A stretch of 64,000 nucleotides of DNA. Origin: Sphingobacterium bambusae. Lineage in GTDB: Bacteria > Bacteroidota > Bacteroidia > Sphingobacteriales > Sphingobacteriaceae. Below the pieces are notes generated by a model. It saw only the letters and a list, made by a program, of their open reading frames with translations, did no database searches and was not told the origin of the DNA. Within the stretch, counting starts at the first letter, position 1. Every line of letters begins with the position of its first letter. This document shows, piece by piece, positions 27,152 to 36,520 of the stretch. Location: positions 3,162,001 through 3,226,000 of the forward strand of contig NZ_CP138332.1 of assembly GCF_033955345.1 (NCBI RefSeq). Direction: 5' to 3'. Position numbers and translations under genes: made by a program.

Positions 27152-28351
27152 ATGATGACTAAAAAAATTATTTTTAATGGACGTTTATTAGCCGCACAGG
27201 GAGTGCTGGAACAGGCTTCCATTGGAATGATGTCTGGCAAAATTGTATCGCCCGGTTGTATAGCTGAATGGGGTGACGATGTGGAGCGGATAGATGCAAA
27301 TGGATTATTTATTGCTCCCGGATTTATTGATCTGCATGTGCATGGTGGGGGCGGAGCAGATTTTATGGACGGTACCGTTGACGCATTTCTGCAGGTAGCT
27401 GAAACGCATGTGAAATTTGGAACGACAGCGCTGAGTCCGACTACCTTGACCAGTGAGCTAGCCGACCTTTTTCGTATTTTGGACGCCTATTCGGAAGCAA
27501 AAAAATGCAATACGAAAGGTGCTGAGTTTATTGGTGTACATTTGGAAGGTCCTTATTTTGCCCTTAATCAACGTGGCGCGCAGAATCCAGCCTACATCCG
27601 CAATCCTGATCCGGAAGAATATAGGAAGATTATGGCCTATTCCGATGATATTGCCCGTTGGAGTGCGGCGCCGGAACTGCCTGGAGCGCTGGAGTTTGGT
27701 CGTTATGTGAAAAGCTGTGGAAAGTTGCTTGCCCTAGCACATACCGATGCAACTTATGATGAAGCTTTGGCCGGTTTTAACGTGGGTTACAGCCTTGCTA
27801 CCCATTTCTATTCAGCGATGTCTAGTGTCACACGGAAAGACGCTCGCCGTATTGCAGGAACCGTCGAAGCGGGTTATTTGATCGATGAAATGGATGTTGA
27901 AGTTATAGCGGATGGTGTTCATGTGCCAGCGCCATTGTTGAAGCTGATCTATAAAATCAAAGGTCCCGATCGGATCGCTTTGGTAACCGATGCCATGCGT
28001 GCGGCTGGAATGGATGTTCGTGAAAGTGTGTTGGGGAATGAGCGCACGGGGCTGCGTGTCATTGTGGAAGATGGGGTGGCCAAGCTACCCGATCGTACCG
28101 CATTTGCCGGCAGTGTGGCCACGGCGAACCGATTGGTGCGTACCATGATGCGTGAAGGTGAGGTGCCTTTGCTGGATGCGGTCAAGATGATGACTGAGAC
28201 ACCTGCACGTATTGCTGGGCTATTAGATCGAAAGGGTACATTGGATGTTGGTAAAGATGCGGATGTTGTCTTGTTTGATGCGGATATCAATATAGCCATG
28301 ACTATCGTGAATGGTGACATTAGATATAAAAACAAAGATATTAAGATTTAG
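27152..28351 (+). CDS. nagA: N-acetylglucosamine-6-phosphate deacetylase
   Basis: 399 aa. It converts GlcNAc-6-P to GlcN-6-P plus acetate in the cytosol. Amidohydrolase motifs: FIDLHVHGGGGADFMDG (His62, His64), GVHLEGPYF (metal Glu132), LALAHTDATYDEA, ATHFYSAMS (family norm THLFNAM) and catalytic Asp280 in ALVTDAMRAAG. Length and motif order match NagA throughout. An in-frame GTG at 27134 lies inside the operator and is rejected; ATG 27152 or 27155 is the start. The LacI regulator follows after 2 bp in the same operon. Confidence 0.95.
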   Translation: MMTKKIIFNGRLLAAQGVLEQASIGMMSGKIVSPGCIAEWGDDVERIDANGLFIAPGFIDLHVHGGGGADFMDGTVDAFLQVAETHVKFGTTALSPTTLTSELADLFRILDAYSEAKKCNTKGAEFIGVHLEGPYFALNQRGAQNPAYIRNPDPEEYRKIMAYSDDIARWSAAPELPGALEFGRYVKSCGKLLALAHTDATYDEALAGFNVGYSLATHFYSAMSSVTRKDARRIAGTVEAGYLIDEMDVEVIADGVHVPAPLLKLIYKIKGPDRIALVTDAMRAAGMDVRESVLGNERTGLRVIVEDGVAKLPDRTAFAGSVATANRLVRTMMREGEVPLLDAVKMMTETPARIAGLLDRKGTLDVGKDADVVLFDADINIAMTIVNGDIRYKNKDIKI

Positions 28352-28353
28352 AA

Positions 28354-29430
28354 ATGTACTATTATATGGATGAAGGACAGGAAAGAAGTTTAGTCGGCGT
28401 TAAAGAGATTGCGCGCAGAGCAGGGGTTTCCATTGCTACGGTCGACCGTGTGCTGCATGATAGAACAGGCGTTTCGCAGGCCACAAAAACAAAAATTCTA
28501 GCGATTATAAAAGAGCTGGATTACCAGCCTAATATCTTTGCCCGTCGATTGTCTTCCAACAAGAAGATGCGTATTGCAGTGTTGATTCCGTCGGCGTCTG
28601 AAGCATCTGCTTTTTGGGAGCTGCCTCTTCAAGGTGTGCGGAATGCCGCACAAGAGGTTGCACAGTATGGTATCGTCGTTCAGGAATTTTTGTTTGATCA
28701 AGATGATGCAGCTACGTTTGATGTACAAGCTGGCAACGTGCTTGAAGGACGTTTCGATGCGGTTATTTTGGCGCCCATGTTTGTAGATCGTGCAGAGGCT
28801 TTTCTAGATGCATGTGATCGAACGAGGATCCCCTATGTGCTGATCAACTCTGATATGCCCGAGCGCGAAACGCGCTGTTATTACGGTCCAGATCTTTACC
28901 AAAGTGGAAAAATGGCTGGACATCTGTTACGTTATTTAGCGCCCGAGGGCGATATTTTACTGATCAATATTTCGAAGGAAATGGACGCGCATCATCACTT
29001 GCTGAGGAAGGAGGAAGGCTTGCGCGCGTATTTTTCTATAAATCGACTGGAACGTAGCATCCATAAAGTGGACATACGTGACACGGCTTACTCGGCGATT
29101 GCAGCAGCCTTGGATGATTTGCTCAAAGAAGAAGCGCAAATCCAAGCCATATTCGTTACAAACTCACGCGTTGCATCGGTAGCTCGCTATTTGGAAGAAC
29201 ATGACTTAGCGCATAAGATTTTGATCGGCTATGATTTTATTCCTGAGAATGTACGCTATCTGGAGCATGATGTTATCGACTTCTTGATTTGCCAAAAACC
29301 AGCAGAACAAGGTTATCGTGCTATTAATGCGCTATACAATAAATTGATTTATGGGGTGGATATGAAGCAGCTTAACTATATGCCGATCGATTTGCTGACT
29401 AAGGAAAATTTGAAAGGTTACCAGAACTAG
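28354..29430 (+). CDS. LacI-family transcriptional regulator with periplasmic-binding-like sensor
   Basis: 358 aa. Residues about 13-62 form the LacI HTH and hinge: GVKEIARRAGVSIATVDRVL, then LDYQPNIFARRLSS. The remainder is a type-1 periplasmic-binding-fold effector domain (IAVLIPSASEASAFWELPLQ, VILAPMFVDRAEAFLDAC, QAIFVTNSRVASVARYLEE, IGYDFIPENVRYLE, DFLICQKPAEQGY). Cotranscribed with nagA. By position it probably senses a GlcNAc-derived sugar and binds the GGTAACGTTACC palindromes in front of nagA and the GH20 genes; that link is inferred from synteny and from the LacI-type central CG. Confidence 0.9.
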   Translation: MYYYMDEGQERSLVGVKEIARRAGVSIATVDRVLHDRTGVSQATKTKILAIIKELDYQPNIFARRLSSNKKMRIAVLIPSASEASAFWELPLQGVRNAAQEVAQYGIVVQEFLFDQDDAATFDVQAGNVLEGRFDAVILAPMFVDRAEAFLDACDRTRIPYVLINSDMPERETRCYYGPDLYQSGKMAGHLLRYLAPEGDILLINISKEMDAHHHLLRKEEGLRAYFSINRLERSIHKVDIRDTAYSAIAAALDDLLKEEAQIQAIFVTNSRVASVARYLEEHDLAHKILIGYDFIPENVRYLEHDVIDFLICQKPAEQGYRAINALYNKLIYGVDMKQLNYMPIDLLTKENLKGYQN

Positions 29431-29447
29431 TCTGCTCAGGTAACCTT
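29414..29447. repeat. Inverted repeat at the end of the LacI gene
   Basis: Perfect 9-bp arms AAGGTTACC (29414-29422) and GGTAACCTT (29439-29447) flank a 16-bp loop that includes the stop codon. No T-run follows, so it is a weak terminator candidate. The arms contain GTTACC/GGTAAC, the half-sites of the operators downstream, which may be meaningful or chance. Confidence 0.4.
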
Positions 29448-29498
29448 CGGTTGAAAACAAGAATTGTTTATTAGAAATAAAAGCTTTCCTGATTTTTC

Positions 29499-29544
29499 TT
29501 GCAATCATAAAAGCTTTTATTTACCTTCGTTAACGTTACCGAAG
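29499..29544 (+). promoter_or_regulatory. GH20 operon promoter with overlapping operator O1
   Basis: TTG at 29499-29501 and TACCTTCG at 29522-29529 are separated by 20 bp, matching the Bacteroidota -33/-7 layout. CTTCGTTAACGTTACCGAAG (29525-29544) is a 20-bp palindrome with a single mismatched pair and a central CG; it overlaps the -7 box and the expected start point. This arrangement suits repression by the upstream LacI regulator. Confidence 0.7.
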
Positions 29545-29584
29545 CTATGGAGGAGCTGTTGCCCCTTCTTTTTTTGGATAATTT

Positions 29585-29600
29585 ACGGTAACGTTACCGT
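29585..29600. promoter_or_regulatory. Second LacI-type operator O2 in the GH20 leader
   Basis: ACGGTAACGTTACCGT is a perfect 16-bp palindrome with the same core as O1, centred 58 bp downstream of it and 67 bp before the first GH20 start. Paired operators at this spacing would permit looping or act as a roadblock. Confidence 0.75.
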
Positions 29601-29666
29601 GCCGCTAACTGAATGTCGACTTTGTTACTTTTCTAAAGAAGTATGCAATGGGATTAAAACTGTAAA

Positions 29667-31223
29667 ATGATGAAATCTTATAAAATTATACGCGCGTTAC
29701 TGTTTGCCTGCATGCTGTTGCTTTTAAGCCTCAGCGCAACAATGGCACAGAAGAGTCCAGATCAAGATTTTGCCGTAAAAGGGTTTCATTTGGATTTGCG
29801 TATCCAAGTGATGCCGATGAGCACGCTAAAGCTCTTTGCAAGGAATCTATCACAACACGGTGTTAACACGTTGATCATGGAATGGGAGGCTACTTATCCA
29901 TTCGAAAAGCATCCTTTGATTGCCAATCGTTTTGCCTACAGCAGAGCGGAGATTAAAGAATTTATCAACTATTGCAAAGAGATACAGCTAGACGTGATAC
30001 CGCTGCAGCAGAGTTTTGGCCATGTTGAATACATCCTTCGCCATTTCAGGTACAAAGAGCTGCGTGAAGATCAAAAAGATTATTCGCAGATCAACCCATT
30101 AAAAGAAGATCTTGCTAAAGAGCTGTTCATGGATCTTTATAAGGATCTTGTGTCTACCCATACCTCGAATTATATTCATATAGGGGGAGATGAAACTTAT
30201 CTTTTGGGACACTCTGAGGCCTCGAAGAAGAAAGTCGCGGCTGTGGGTAAAGGTCGTCTGTATGGTGATTATATCAAACTGCTCTGCGATATCGTCGTGA
30301 GCCTCGGCAAGAGACCGGTGTTATGGGCAGATATCGCCATGAAATATCCTGACGCCCTGCAGGGGCTACCGAAGGAAACAATTTTTGTGGACTGGAATTA
30401 TGGTTGGGACATTAATATGTTCGGAAAGCATGATAATTTGTTGAAGAGCGGGTTTGAGATATGGGGAGCGCCCTCTATTCGAAGCCATCCAGATAATTAT
30501 TTCCTGACTCAATGGGATAAACATTTTTCCAACATCCGGGATTTTGTACCACTCGCAAGGCAGTTCGGTTACAAAGGTATGGTGATGACTTCTTGGTCTA
30601 CCTCGGGGCTTTATGCCCCTGTTTGGGAAACAACTCGCGATATCGTAGACCTATACACCATAAGGCGGGTGTACCCCATTTCGGGCTTTAATATGTTGAT
30701 TGCAGCCTATTTTGAAGCGTTGAAGAACCCAAAGCCTTTGCAGACGGTGGATTTTGTGCAGCAATACGCAGAGAAAACCTATGGCCTGTCCCGGCAGGAG
30801 TCAAGGCGATTTTGGGAAGTCTTGAAGGCTATACCGTATGAGATCAATCAAGGAACGATCAGTTCAGCCGACGTTTCACTAGATGCTTTGGTAGACAGTG
30901 CTACTCTGGTCTCGGAAACATTGCGCAAAATGAAGGTGAAGGTGAATCAAGATGAATTTGAGCATTACCGATTAATGGCTGATATCCGGCTGCAATATCT
31001 GCACTATGCAGCAATCGAACGTGATGTTAATGCTGCCAGTTTTAGCGACAATGATATTCCCAATATTCTAGCAAGACTGGAACGATTGGATACGGCTAGC
31101 CTCGACAAGCGGTTTGTGCAGTTGAACAGTGCCGTTCTGCATCCTGCAGAGTTGCAACAGGAGAATGAATTAAGAAACAGCAAGATCAAAATTTTGCATG
31201 CACGACTATCAAGAAACAAATAA
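29667..31223 (+). CDS. GH20 beta-N-acetylhexosaminidase-type glycosidase, short form, exported
   Basis: 518 aa. Signal peptide LLLLSLSATMAQ, no lipobox. The GH20 catalytic barrel carries the Asp-Glu pair Asp175-Glu176 in YIHIGGDETYLLG (substrate-assisted mechanism). Early strands VKGFHLDLRIQ and VNTLIMEWEATYPFE, plus VIPLQQSFGHVEYILR, resemble the HEXD-like GH20 branch and not chitobiase. It lacks the N-terminal GH20b domain of its neighbour. Other motifs: PVLWADIAMKYP, MVMTSWSTSGLYAPVWE. Expected to remove terminal GlcNAc or GalNAc in the periplasm or outside. The next GH20 gene starts right after its stop. Confidence 0.9.
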   Translation: MMKSYKIIRALLFACMLLLLSLSATMAQKSPDQDFAVKGFHLDLRIQVMPMSTLKLFARNLSQHGVNTLIMEWEATYPFEKHPLIANRFAYSRAEIKEFINYCKEIQLDVIPLQQSFGHVEYILRHFRYKELREDQKDYSQINPLKEDLAKELFMDLYKDLVSTHTSNYIHIGGDETYLLGHSEASKKKVAAVGKGRLYGDYIKLLCDIVVSLGKRPVLWADIAMKYPDALQGLPKETIFVDWNYGWDINMFGKHDNLLKSGFEIWGAPSIRSHPDNYFLTQWDKHFSNIRDFVPLARQFGYKGMVMTSWSTSGLYAPVWETTRDIVDLYTIRRVYPISGFNMLIAAYFEALKNPKPLQTVDFVQQYAEKTYGLSRQESRRFWEVLKAIPYEINQGTISSADVSLDALVDSATLVSETLRKMKVKVNQDEFEHYRLMADIRLQYLHYAAIERDVNAASFSDNDIPNILARLERLDTASLDKRFVQLNSAVLHPAELQQENELRNSKIKILHARLSRNK

Positions 31224-33788
31224 ATGAATAAACGAATGAAGGCGATCTACTTTTTGTTTATCATGCTTTTGCTTGGCAAGAGCGGGATATGTCAACAGCG
31301 TGATACCCTTGCGCTGGAGGTTAGTTGGCAACCTTTGGAGAACAATTACTTGGGAAAAGAGCAGGCCTTGTCGGTTTTGCAGCTCAAGAATAATAGTTCG
31401 TTGACGTTACATGGTGATTGGGAGATCTATTTTAACTTCATCCGTATCATTAGCCCTAAAAATCAGGAACAATCGTTGACGATCACTCATCTTAATGGCG
31501 ACTCTTTTAAGTTGCAGGCAAAAGAGAAAATGCATGCGTTGAAACCGGGAGATAGCGTTCGATACAATATGCTCTCGGCTTCTTGGTTGGTCAATATAAA
31601 CGACGCGCCACAGGGGTTTTACATCAAGTGGGCGAATGGGCATATGCAGCCCCTGCCGAAGGTAAAAGTTCTTGCCTCAGCGGACGACAGAAAGTTCTTT
31701 CGCGTGGGTGGCGATTTTGAGATGACGCCCGCTAGGCTTTTCGCCAAAAACGAAAGCCTGCCATCCGATAATTCCGAAATTTTGCCGTCGGTGTTTCCGT
31801 CTCCCCAACACTACACCCCGAAAAGCGGGGCTTATCATTTCGATCGAGCTTTTGTTTGTTCCGACCCTGCGTTTGCCCAAGAGGCACATCAGTTGAACGA
31901 CATGTTTTATACATTGTTAGGAACCCGTTTTCCGCTATTGGCCAAAGACAAGAATGTGCCAAAGTATGGCCTGGTGCTTCATAAGGTGGATGGCCTAGGC
32001 GAAGAAGCCTATCGGCTAGAAGTGAAGTCCGATGGTGTTGATATTTATGCATCTCATCGGAAAGGAGCCTTTTATGCGGTGCAGAGTCTTAAATCCATGA
32101 TCTATACGCAAAAGTTGAATAAAGCTACTTCGATTTTGCTTCCCTGTGTATCCATCAGCGATGCGCCCCGTTTTGGGCGCAGGGCGTTGATGCTTGATGT
32201 GGCACGAAACTTCCAATCCAAGGAGCAGATCAAGAAAATATTGGATCTTATGGCGCTTTATAAGTTGAATACGCTCCATTTCCATTTGAACGATGATGAA
32301 GGATGGCGTTTGGAAATTCCTCCTTTGCCAGAGCTCACCCAAGTAGGTGGTAGGCGGGGAGACCTCGAGGGCAGCTCGGGCGAGCGTTTGCCTCCCTCAT
32401 ACGGCTCTGGACCCTACATAGACGAGCTTCCGGGGTCAGGGCATTATTCAAAGGCTGATTTTATCGAACTCTTACGCTACGCGAAGGAGAGACAGATCGA
32501 TATTATTCCGGAAATTGAGACTCCAGGACATGCTCGAGCCGCTATTCAAGCTATGGAGAACCGCTATCAGAAATATGCTGAGCAAGGAGATATGCAGGAG
32601 GCTCGAAAGTATTTGCTGCGCGATACAGGTGATAGTTCGGTGTACCGTTCGGTACAGAAGTGGAACGATAACGTGATGGACGTGTCCTTGCCTTCTGTCT
32701 ATAATTTTTTGGAGGTGGTCGTCGACGAGTTATTGGCCATGTATCAAGAGGCAGGCATTAAATTGGAAACGGTACATCTGGGAGGTGACGAGGTGCCACA
32801 GGGCGTATGGGAGAGATCGCCTGCATTGGAAAAATTGAAACATTCCAATGCTAAGGTGCAAAGCGCTGATGATCTTTGGGATTATTACTTCGGAAGAGCA
32901 CAGGAGATTTTAGCACAACGCAATCTCTACATGACCGGTTGGGAAGAGGTGGGGCTACATAAAGTCGCAGATGCAAACGGTAAAAAGAAATGGATGCCCA
33001 ACGAGAATTTCAAAAATCATAATATTCACCTCAATGTATGGAATAATCTCTTGGGCAATGAAGATTTAGCGTATCGATTGGCGAATGCGGGCTATAAAGT
33101 AGTGCTTTCTTTTGTTAGCAATTTCTATATGGACATGGCCTACTATAAGAAGTTTGATGAGCCCGGATTTTACTGGGGTGGTTTTATCGGACTGGATAAG
33201 CTCTTTAGCTTTATTCCTTACAATTACCTCAAGAATCAGCAGTTGAACTATTTGGATCGTCCATTAAGCGCGGCTACGTTAGGAGGGGCTGAAAAGCTGA
33301 CGGAAGAGGGGGCGCGCAACATTGTTGGGCTACAAGCTTTATTGTGGTCCGAAACGGTGAAAACGCCCACACAAATGGAATATCTCCTCTTTCCGAGGTT
33401 ATTGGCCTTTGCTGAAAAGGCTTGGGCAAAAGAGGCGGTTTGGGAAGCAGAAGCAGATTCTACAAGATATCGGAAGCAGTTTGATCAGTCCCTTGCAAAT
33501 TTTTATAGTGTTGTGGGCAAACAGGAGCTGCCGAAATTAGATCATGTAACGAGCGGCGTAAACTATCGTATTCCATCCGTTGGGGTTAAAATTAGTGAAG
33601 GATCCGTATATGCAAACTGTGAATTGCCGGGATTCTTTATTCGGTATACAACAGATGGCAAGTCGCCAACGGCAAATAGCCCAATCTACGAAGCTGCCCT
33701 GCCTTATCAAAAAGGTCTTGTCTTCGCGGCTTTCAATGCTATGGGGCGTTGTGGTGCGCTAACAGTCGTTGATAATAACAAAGAATAG
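31224..33788 (+). CDS. GH20 beta-N-acetylhexosaminidase, chitobiase-like four-domain form
   Basis: 854 aa exported enzyme (signal LLGKSGICQQ). Domains: an N-terminal CHB_HEX carbohydrate-binding domain at about 25-165 (LTLHGDWEIYFNFIR), a GH20b domain at about 185-310 (SVFPSPQHYTPKSGAYHF; HRKGAFYAVQSL), and the GH20 barrel at about 315-725 with FGRRALMLDVARNFQSKEQI, TLHFHLNDDEGWRLEI, the catalytic Asp522-Glu523 in HLGGDEVPQGVW, and ALLWSETV. A C-terminal CHB_HEX_C Ig-like domain follows (ANCELPGFFIRYTTDGKSPT). This is the architecture of bacterial chitobiases, releasing GlcNAc from chitobiose and chitooligosaccharides. Translationally adjacent to the first GH20 (TAA-ATG, no gap). Confidence 0.95.
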   Translation: MNKRMKAIYFLFIMLLLGKSGICQQRDTLALEVSWQPLENNYLGKEQALSVLQLKNNSSLTLHGDWEIYFNFIRIISPKNQEQSLTITHLNGDSFKLQAKEKMHALKPGDSVRYNMLSASWLVNINDAPQGFYIKWANGHMQPLPKVKVLASADDRKFFRVGGDFEMTPARLFAKNESLPSDNSEILPSVFPSPQHYTPKSGAYHFDRAFVCSDPAFAQEAHQLNDMFYTLLGTRFPLLAKDKNVPKYGLVLHKVDGLGEEAYRLEVKSDGVDIYASHRKGAFYAVQSLKSMIYTQKLNKATSILLPCVSISDAPRFGRRALMLDVARNFQSKEQIKKILDLMALYKLNTLHFHLNDDEGWRLEIPPLPELTQVGGRRGDLEGSSGERLPPSYGSGPYIDELPGSGHYSKADFIELLRYAKERQIDIIPEIETPGHARAAIQAMENRYQKYAEQGDMQEARKYLLRDTGDSSVYRSVQKWNDNVMDVSLPSVYNFLEVVVDELLAMYQEAGIKLETVHLGGDEVPQGVWERSPALEKLKHSNAKVQSADDLWDYYFGRAQEILAQRNLYMTGWEEVGLHKVADANGKKKWMPNENFKNHNIHLNVWNNLLGNEDLAYRLANAGYKVVLSFVSNFYMDMAYYKKFDEPGFYWGGFIGLDKLFSFIPYNYLKNQQLNYLDRPLSAATLGGAEKLTEEGARNIVGLQALLWSETVKTPTQMEYLLFPRLLAFAEKAWAKEAVWEAEADSTRYRKQFDQSLANFYSVVGKQELPKLDHVTSGVNYRIPSVGVKISEGSVYANCELPGFFIRYTTDGKSPTANSPIYEAALPYQKGLVFAAFNAMGRCGALTVVDNNKE

Positions 33789-33792
33789 GAGA

Positions 33793-35124
33793 ATGAAACA
33801 GCAACAAGTCGTCGTTACGGCAGCATCGTTAAGCAGGAAAGACACCGTTATATCTATTGCCATAATTGGATTGTTGTTTTTTATTTTTGGTTTTGTTACT
33901 TGGATAAATGCCATTCTGATACCCTACTTCAAGATCGCTTGTGAGCTCAATAATTTTGAATCCTACCTCGTTGCTTTCGCCTTTTACATTGCATATTTAG
34001 TAATGTCGCTGCCCGCGGGCTACATACTGAAGCGGATTGGATTCAAACGGGGGATAATGTATGGATTTTGGGTTATGGCAATTGGTGCTGCGTTGTTTGT
34101 GCCGGCGGCGCTCGGCCGTACCTACGGCCTGTTTCTTGCAGGCCTTTTCACGTTGGGTGTCGGCCTCGCGATCTTACAAACTGCTGCAAATCCATATATT
34201 ACGGTGCTTGGCGATAAAGAGCGGGCTGCGCAACGCTTTAGCGTTATGGGGATATGTAATAAGTTTGCAGGTATCGTGGCGCCTTTGTTGTTTGCTGCTG
34301 CAGTGTTAAAGCCAACGGATAATGCGCTGTTTGAACAACTGAAAACCATGGAGGGGCTAGTCAAAGAGCATGCCTTGGATGCGCTTATTGCCCGGGTGAT
34401 GTTGCCGTATGCGATTGTGGCTGTTGTTCTCCTCTTGTTGGGGATTTTTGTACGGTTTTCACCATTGCCAGAAATCGATACGGATACCGAGGATGAGCAG
34501 CTTTCCTCGTCGAATGCCGGCAAGAAAACGGTATTGGATTTTCCGCATCTTGTCTTGGGGAGTGTGGCAATTTTCTTTCATGTGGGATCACAGGTCATCG
34601 CGGTAGACAGCATCATTAATTATGTGTCTTCAACAGGTGTTCCTTTTTTGGAGGCCAAGGTTTTTCCGTCTTATACGCTCAGCGCGACCATTATCGGATA
34701 CATGTTGGGAATACTCTGTGTGCCTCGCTTCATCAGTCAGTTGCTGGCCTTGAAGGTTTGCACAATTGCGGGATTAATGTTTAGTTTTCTGGTTATTTTT
34801 TCAAACGGGCGTGTCGCTGTTTTAGGCCACGAGACATCGATATCCGTTTGGTTTGTGGTGTTGTTAGGTTTTGCCAATTCCATGATTTGGGCCGGTGTTT
34901 GGCCGCTAGCCTTGTCCAACCTGGGGCGTTTCCTCAAGATCGGAGCTTCACTGCTCATTATGGCGCTTTGCGGAAATGCCATCATGCCCTTGCTATATGG
35001 TTATTTCGCAGATGTCTATGGGCTGAAAATGGCCTACTGGGTATTGGTTCCCTGCTATGTTTACTTGATCTTTTATGCCTTTCGTGGCTATAAGTTAGTC
35101 GCTTGGCGAAAGATAAAAATGTAG
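33793..35124 (+). CDS. MFS sugar transporter, FucP/NagP type
   Basis: 443 aa with about 12 membrane helices. Motifs of the FucP/GluP/NagP group: FFIFGFVTWINAILIPYF in TM1, GYILKRIGFKRGIMYGF, ILQTAANPYITVLGDKERAA and GICNKFAGIVAPLL. The GlcNAc locus makes it a probable inner-membrane GlcNAc:H+ symporter (NagP), though fucose/galactose/glucose members look similar. The start is ATG 33793, preceded by AGGAG-like TAGGAGA; an upstream in-frame TTG overlapping the GH20 stop is rejected. An imported free sugar would need a GlcNAc kinase, not present in the window. Confidence 0.9.
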   Translation: MKQQQVVVTAASLSRKDTVISIAIIGLLFFIFGFVTWINAILIPYFKIACELNNFESYLVAFAFYIAYLVMSLPAGYILKRIGFKRGIMYGFWVMAIGAALFVPAALGRTYGLFLAGLFTLGVGLAILQTAANPYITVLGDKERAAQRFSVMGICNKFAGIVAPLLFAAAVLKPTDNALFEQLKTMEGLVKEHALDALIARVMLPYAIVAVVLLLLGIFVRFSPLPEIDTDTEDEQLSSSNAGKKTVLDFPHLVLGSVAIFFHVGSQVIAVDSIINYVSSTGVPFLEAKVFPSYTLSATIIGYMLGILCVPRFISQLLALKVCTIAGLMFSFLVIFSNGRVAVLGHETSISVWFVVLLGFANSMIWAGVWPLALSNLGRFLKIGASLLIMALCGNAIMPLLYGYFADVYGLKMAYWVLVPCYVYLIFYAFRGYKLVAWRKIKM

Positions 35125-35144
35125 TCCAGACCTAGCGGTAAATA

Positions 35145-36182
35145 CTACTGTTCCATAGTCGATTCGCGGACGATAAGTTCGGTCTTTAGCGTGATAACCT
35201 GATAATCGATCACATCGATTTCATTCTCCTCGATCTGTTGAATCAGCAACCTGCCAGTGGCTTCTCCCATCTGGAAAGCGCGGTCGTTAATGGTTGTAAT
35301 GTGTGGTTCCACGATCATGGAAATAGGATAATTACTGAATCCTACCACAGCGACTTCTTTTGGAATAGCTATATCTTTCTTGTTCAGTGTCTGAATAACC
35401 GCTGCTGCGGTATAATCGTTTGCGCAAAAGACTCCGTCCGGATTTAATGAAGTGGACAGGATTTTTACCGCGCAGTCTACGCCCTCTTGATAGCTTAGGT
35501 GCTGGGCCTCTACGATAAGCTCTTCGTAAATAGGAAGCCCATGGGCGCTGATCGCTGCCTTGAAGCCTTCCAGTCGTTTTCTGAAAATGCCCGTAGATTG
35601 ATTGCCGGCAATGTGGGCAAGTCTTGTTTTTCCCTGTTGTATCAGGTGCTCGGTCGCTAGGTAGGCCGATTCAAAGTCGTTGATCATGACTTTGTTGGTT
35701 TCGAACGTGTCGGGCGTTCGATCGTAGAAAACCAGGGGGATTTTTGACTTCAGCAATTTCTTGAAGTGATCGTAGTTTTTCGTTTCCATGGCCAAGCATA
35801 CGATAATGCCTTCTACCATTTTGGTCTGTAATATTTTAACAATCTCTTTTTCTCGTTTGTAGGAGTCTTGCGATTGAAATATGGTGACATGGTAGCCACT
35901 TTTATATGCAAATTCTTCAATGCCGCTGATGACTCGAGAATGAAAGTCTATGTCGATACGAGGAACAATCACGCCTATTGCTTTCGTTTTCTTGCTCCTG
36001 AAACTTGAGGCTATAGAGTTTGGTGCAAAGCCCAGTTTATCTGCCATCCCATTTACAAGTTCTTTCGTTTGGTCACTGATGCCTGGATGGCCTGCCAATG
36101 CTCTCGAAATGGTAGAAGTGGATAAGTTTAGTTCTTGCGCGAGATCCTTGATGGTAATGCGTGTAGCTTTTTTGTGCTTCAT
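35145..36182 (-). CDS. LacI-family transcriptional regulator (CcpA-like layout)
   Basis: 345 aa. HTH and hinge: ITIKDLAQELNLSTSTISRA, then LGFAPNSIASSFRSKK. The effector domain contains IGVIVPRIDIDFHSRVISGI, PLVFYDRTPDTFETNKVMIN, RLAHIAGNQSTGIFRKRLEG, PDGVFCANDYTAAAVIQTLN and VAVVGFSNYPISMIVEP, all typical. It is divergent from the SusC operon, with 426 bp between starts, and convergent with the MFS gene. By position it probably controls the SusC-SusD-GH16-nagB operon via the palindromes at 36382 and 36521. Confidence 0.92.
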   Translation of the reverse strand: MKHKKATRITIKDLAQELNLSTSTISRALAGHPGISDQTKELVNGMADKLGFAPNSIASSFRSKKTKAIGVIVPRIDIDFHSRVISGIEEFAYKSGYHVTIFQSQDSYKREKEIVKILQTKMVEGIIVCLAMETKNYDHFKKLLKSKIPLVFYDRTPDTFETNKVMINDFESAYLATEHLIQQGKTRLAHIAGNQSTGIFRKRLEGFKAAISAHGLPIYEELIVEAQHLSYQEGVDCAVKILSTSLNPDGVFCANDYTAAAVIQTLNKKDIAIPKEVAVVGFSNYPISMIVEPHITTINDRAFQMGEATGRLLIQQIEENEIDVIDYQVITLKTELIVRESTMEQ

Positions 36183-36381
36183 GTTCCCTGAAAATAAGTC
36201 GTTGCTTAGCCTTGCCCTTCCTCTATAACAAGTGGTATAGCGTTTAATTTGCCTCTAATATAGGATTATTCTTTTAGTTTACGTTTAGCCGGCCACGCGA
36301 TATCTTTACCGATTCTTTCGTTTTATCTGCGTTTTACGTTACTGTACGCCAGTAATTGTCTTTTTCTCCATTTATTTGTAA

Positions 36382-36391
36382 CAAACGTTTG
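36382..36391. promoter_or_regulatory. Candidate LacI-type operator, distal site
   Basis: CAAACGTTTG is a perfect 10-bp palindrome with a central CG, the LacI-family signature, followed by CATAA. The same TTTGCATAA word recurs in the proximal palindrome 140 bp downstream. It lies between the divergent LacI regulator and the SusC operon. Confidence 0.5.
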
Positions 36392-36520
36392 CATAAAAAG
36401 AATTTTTTATCGCATCAATATCGTTATCTTGATATTTTAATTTTTAAGGGTTTAATCTTGTATAGGCTTATTTTTGTTGATTTTAGATTATGTTTTTTAA
36501 AATTAAATGCTCATAATTTT

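Noticed and set aside
26797..27240. Minus-strand 147-codon frame overlapping the nagA start
   Set aside because: Its first part runs antisense through the nagA start codon and operator; no signal, motif or start context. Only the shorter inner frame is kept as an observation.
29464..29670. 68-codon plus-strand frame between the LacI and GH20 genes
   Set aside because: It spans the promoter and both palindromic operators and has no protein character.
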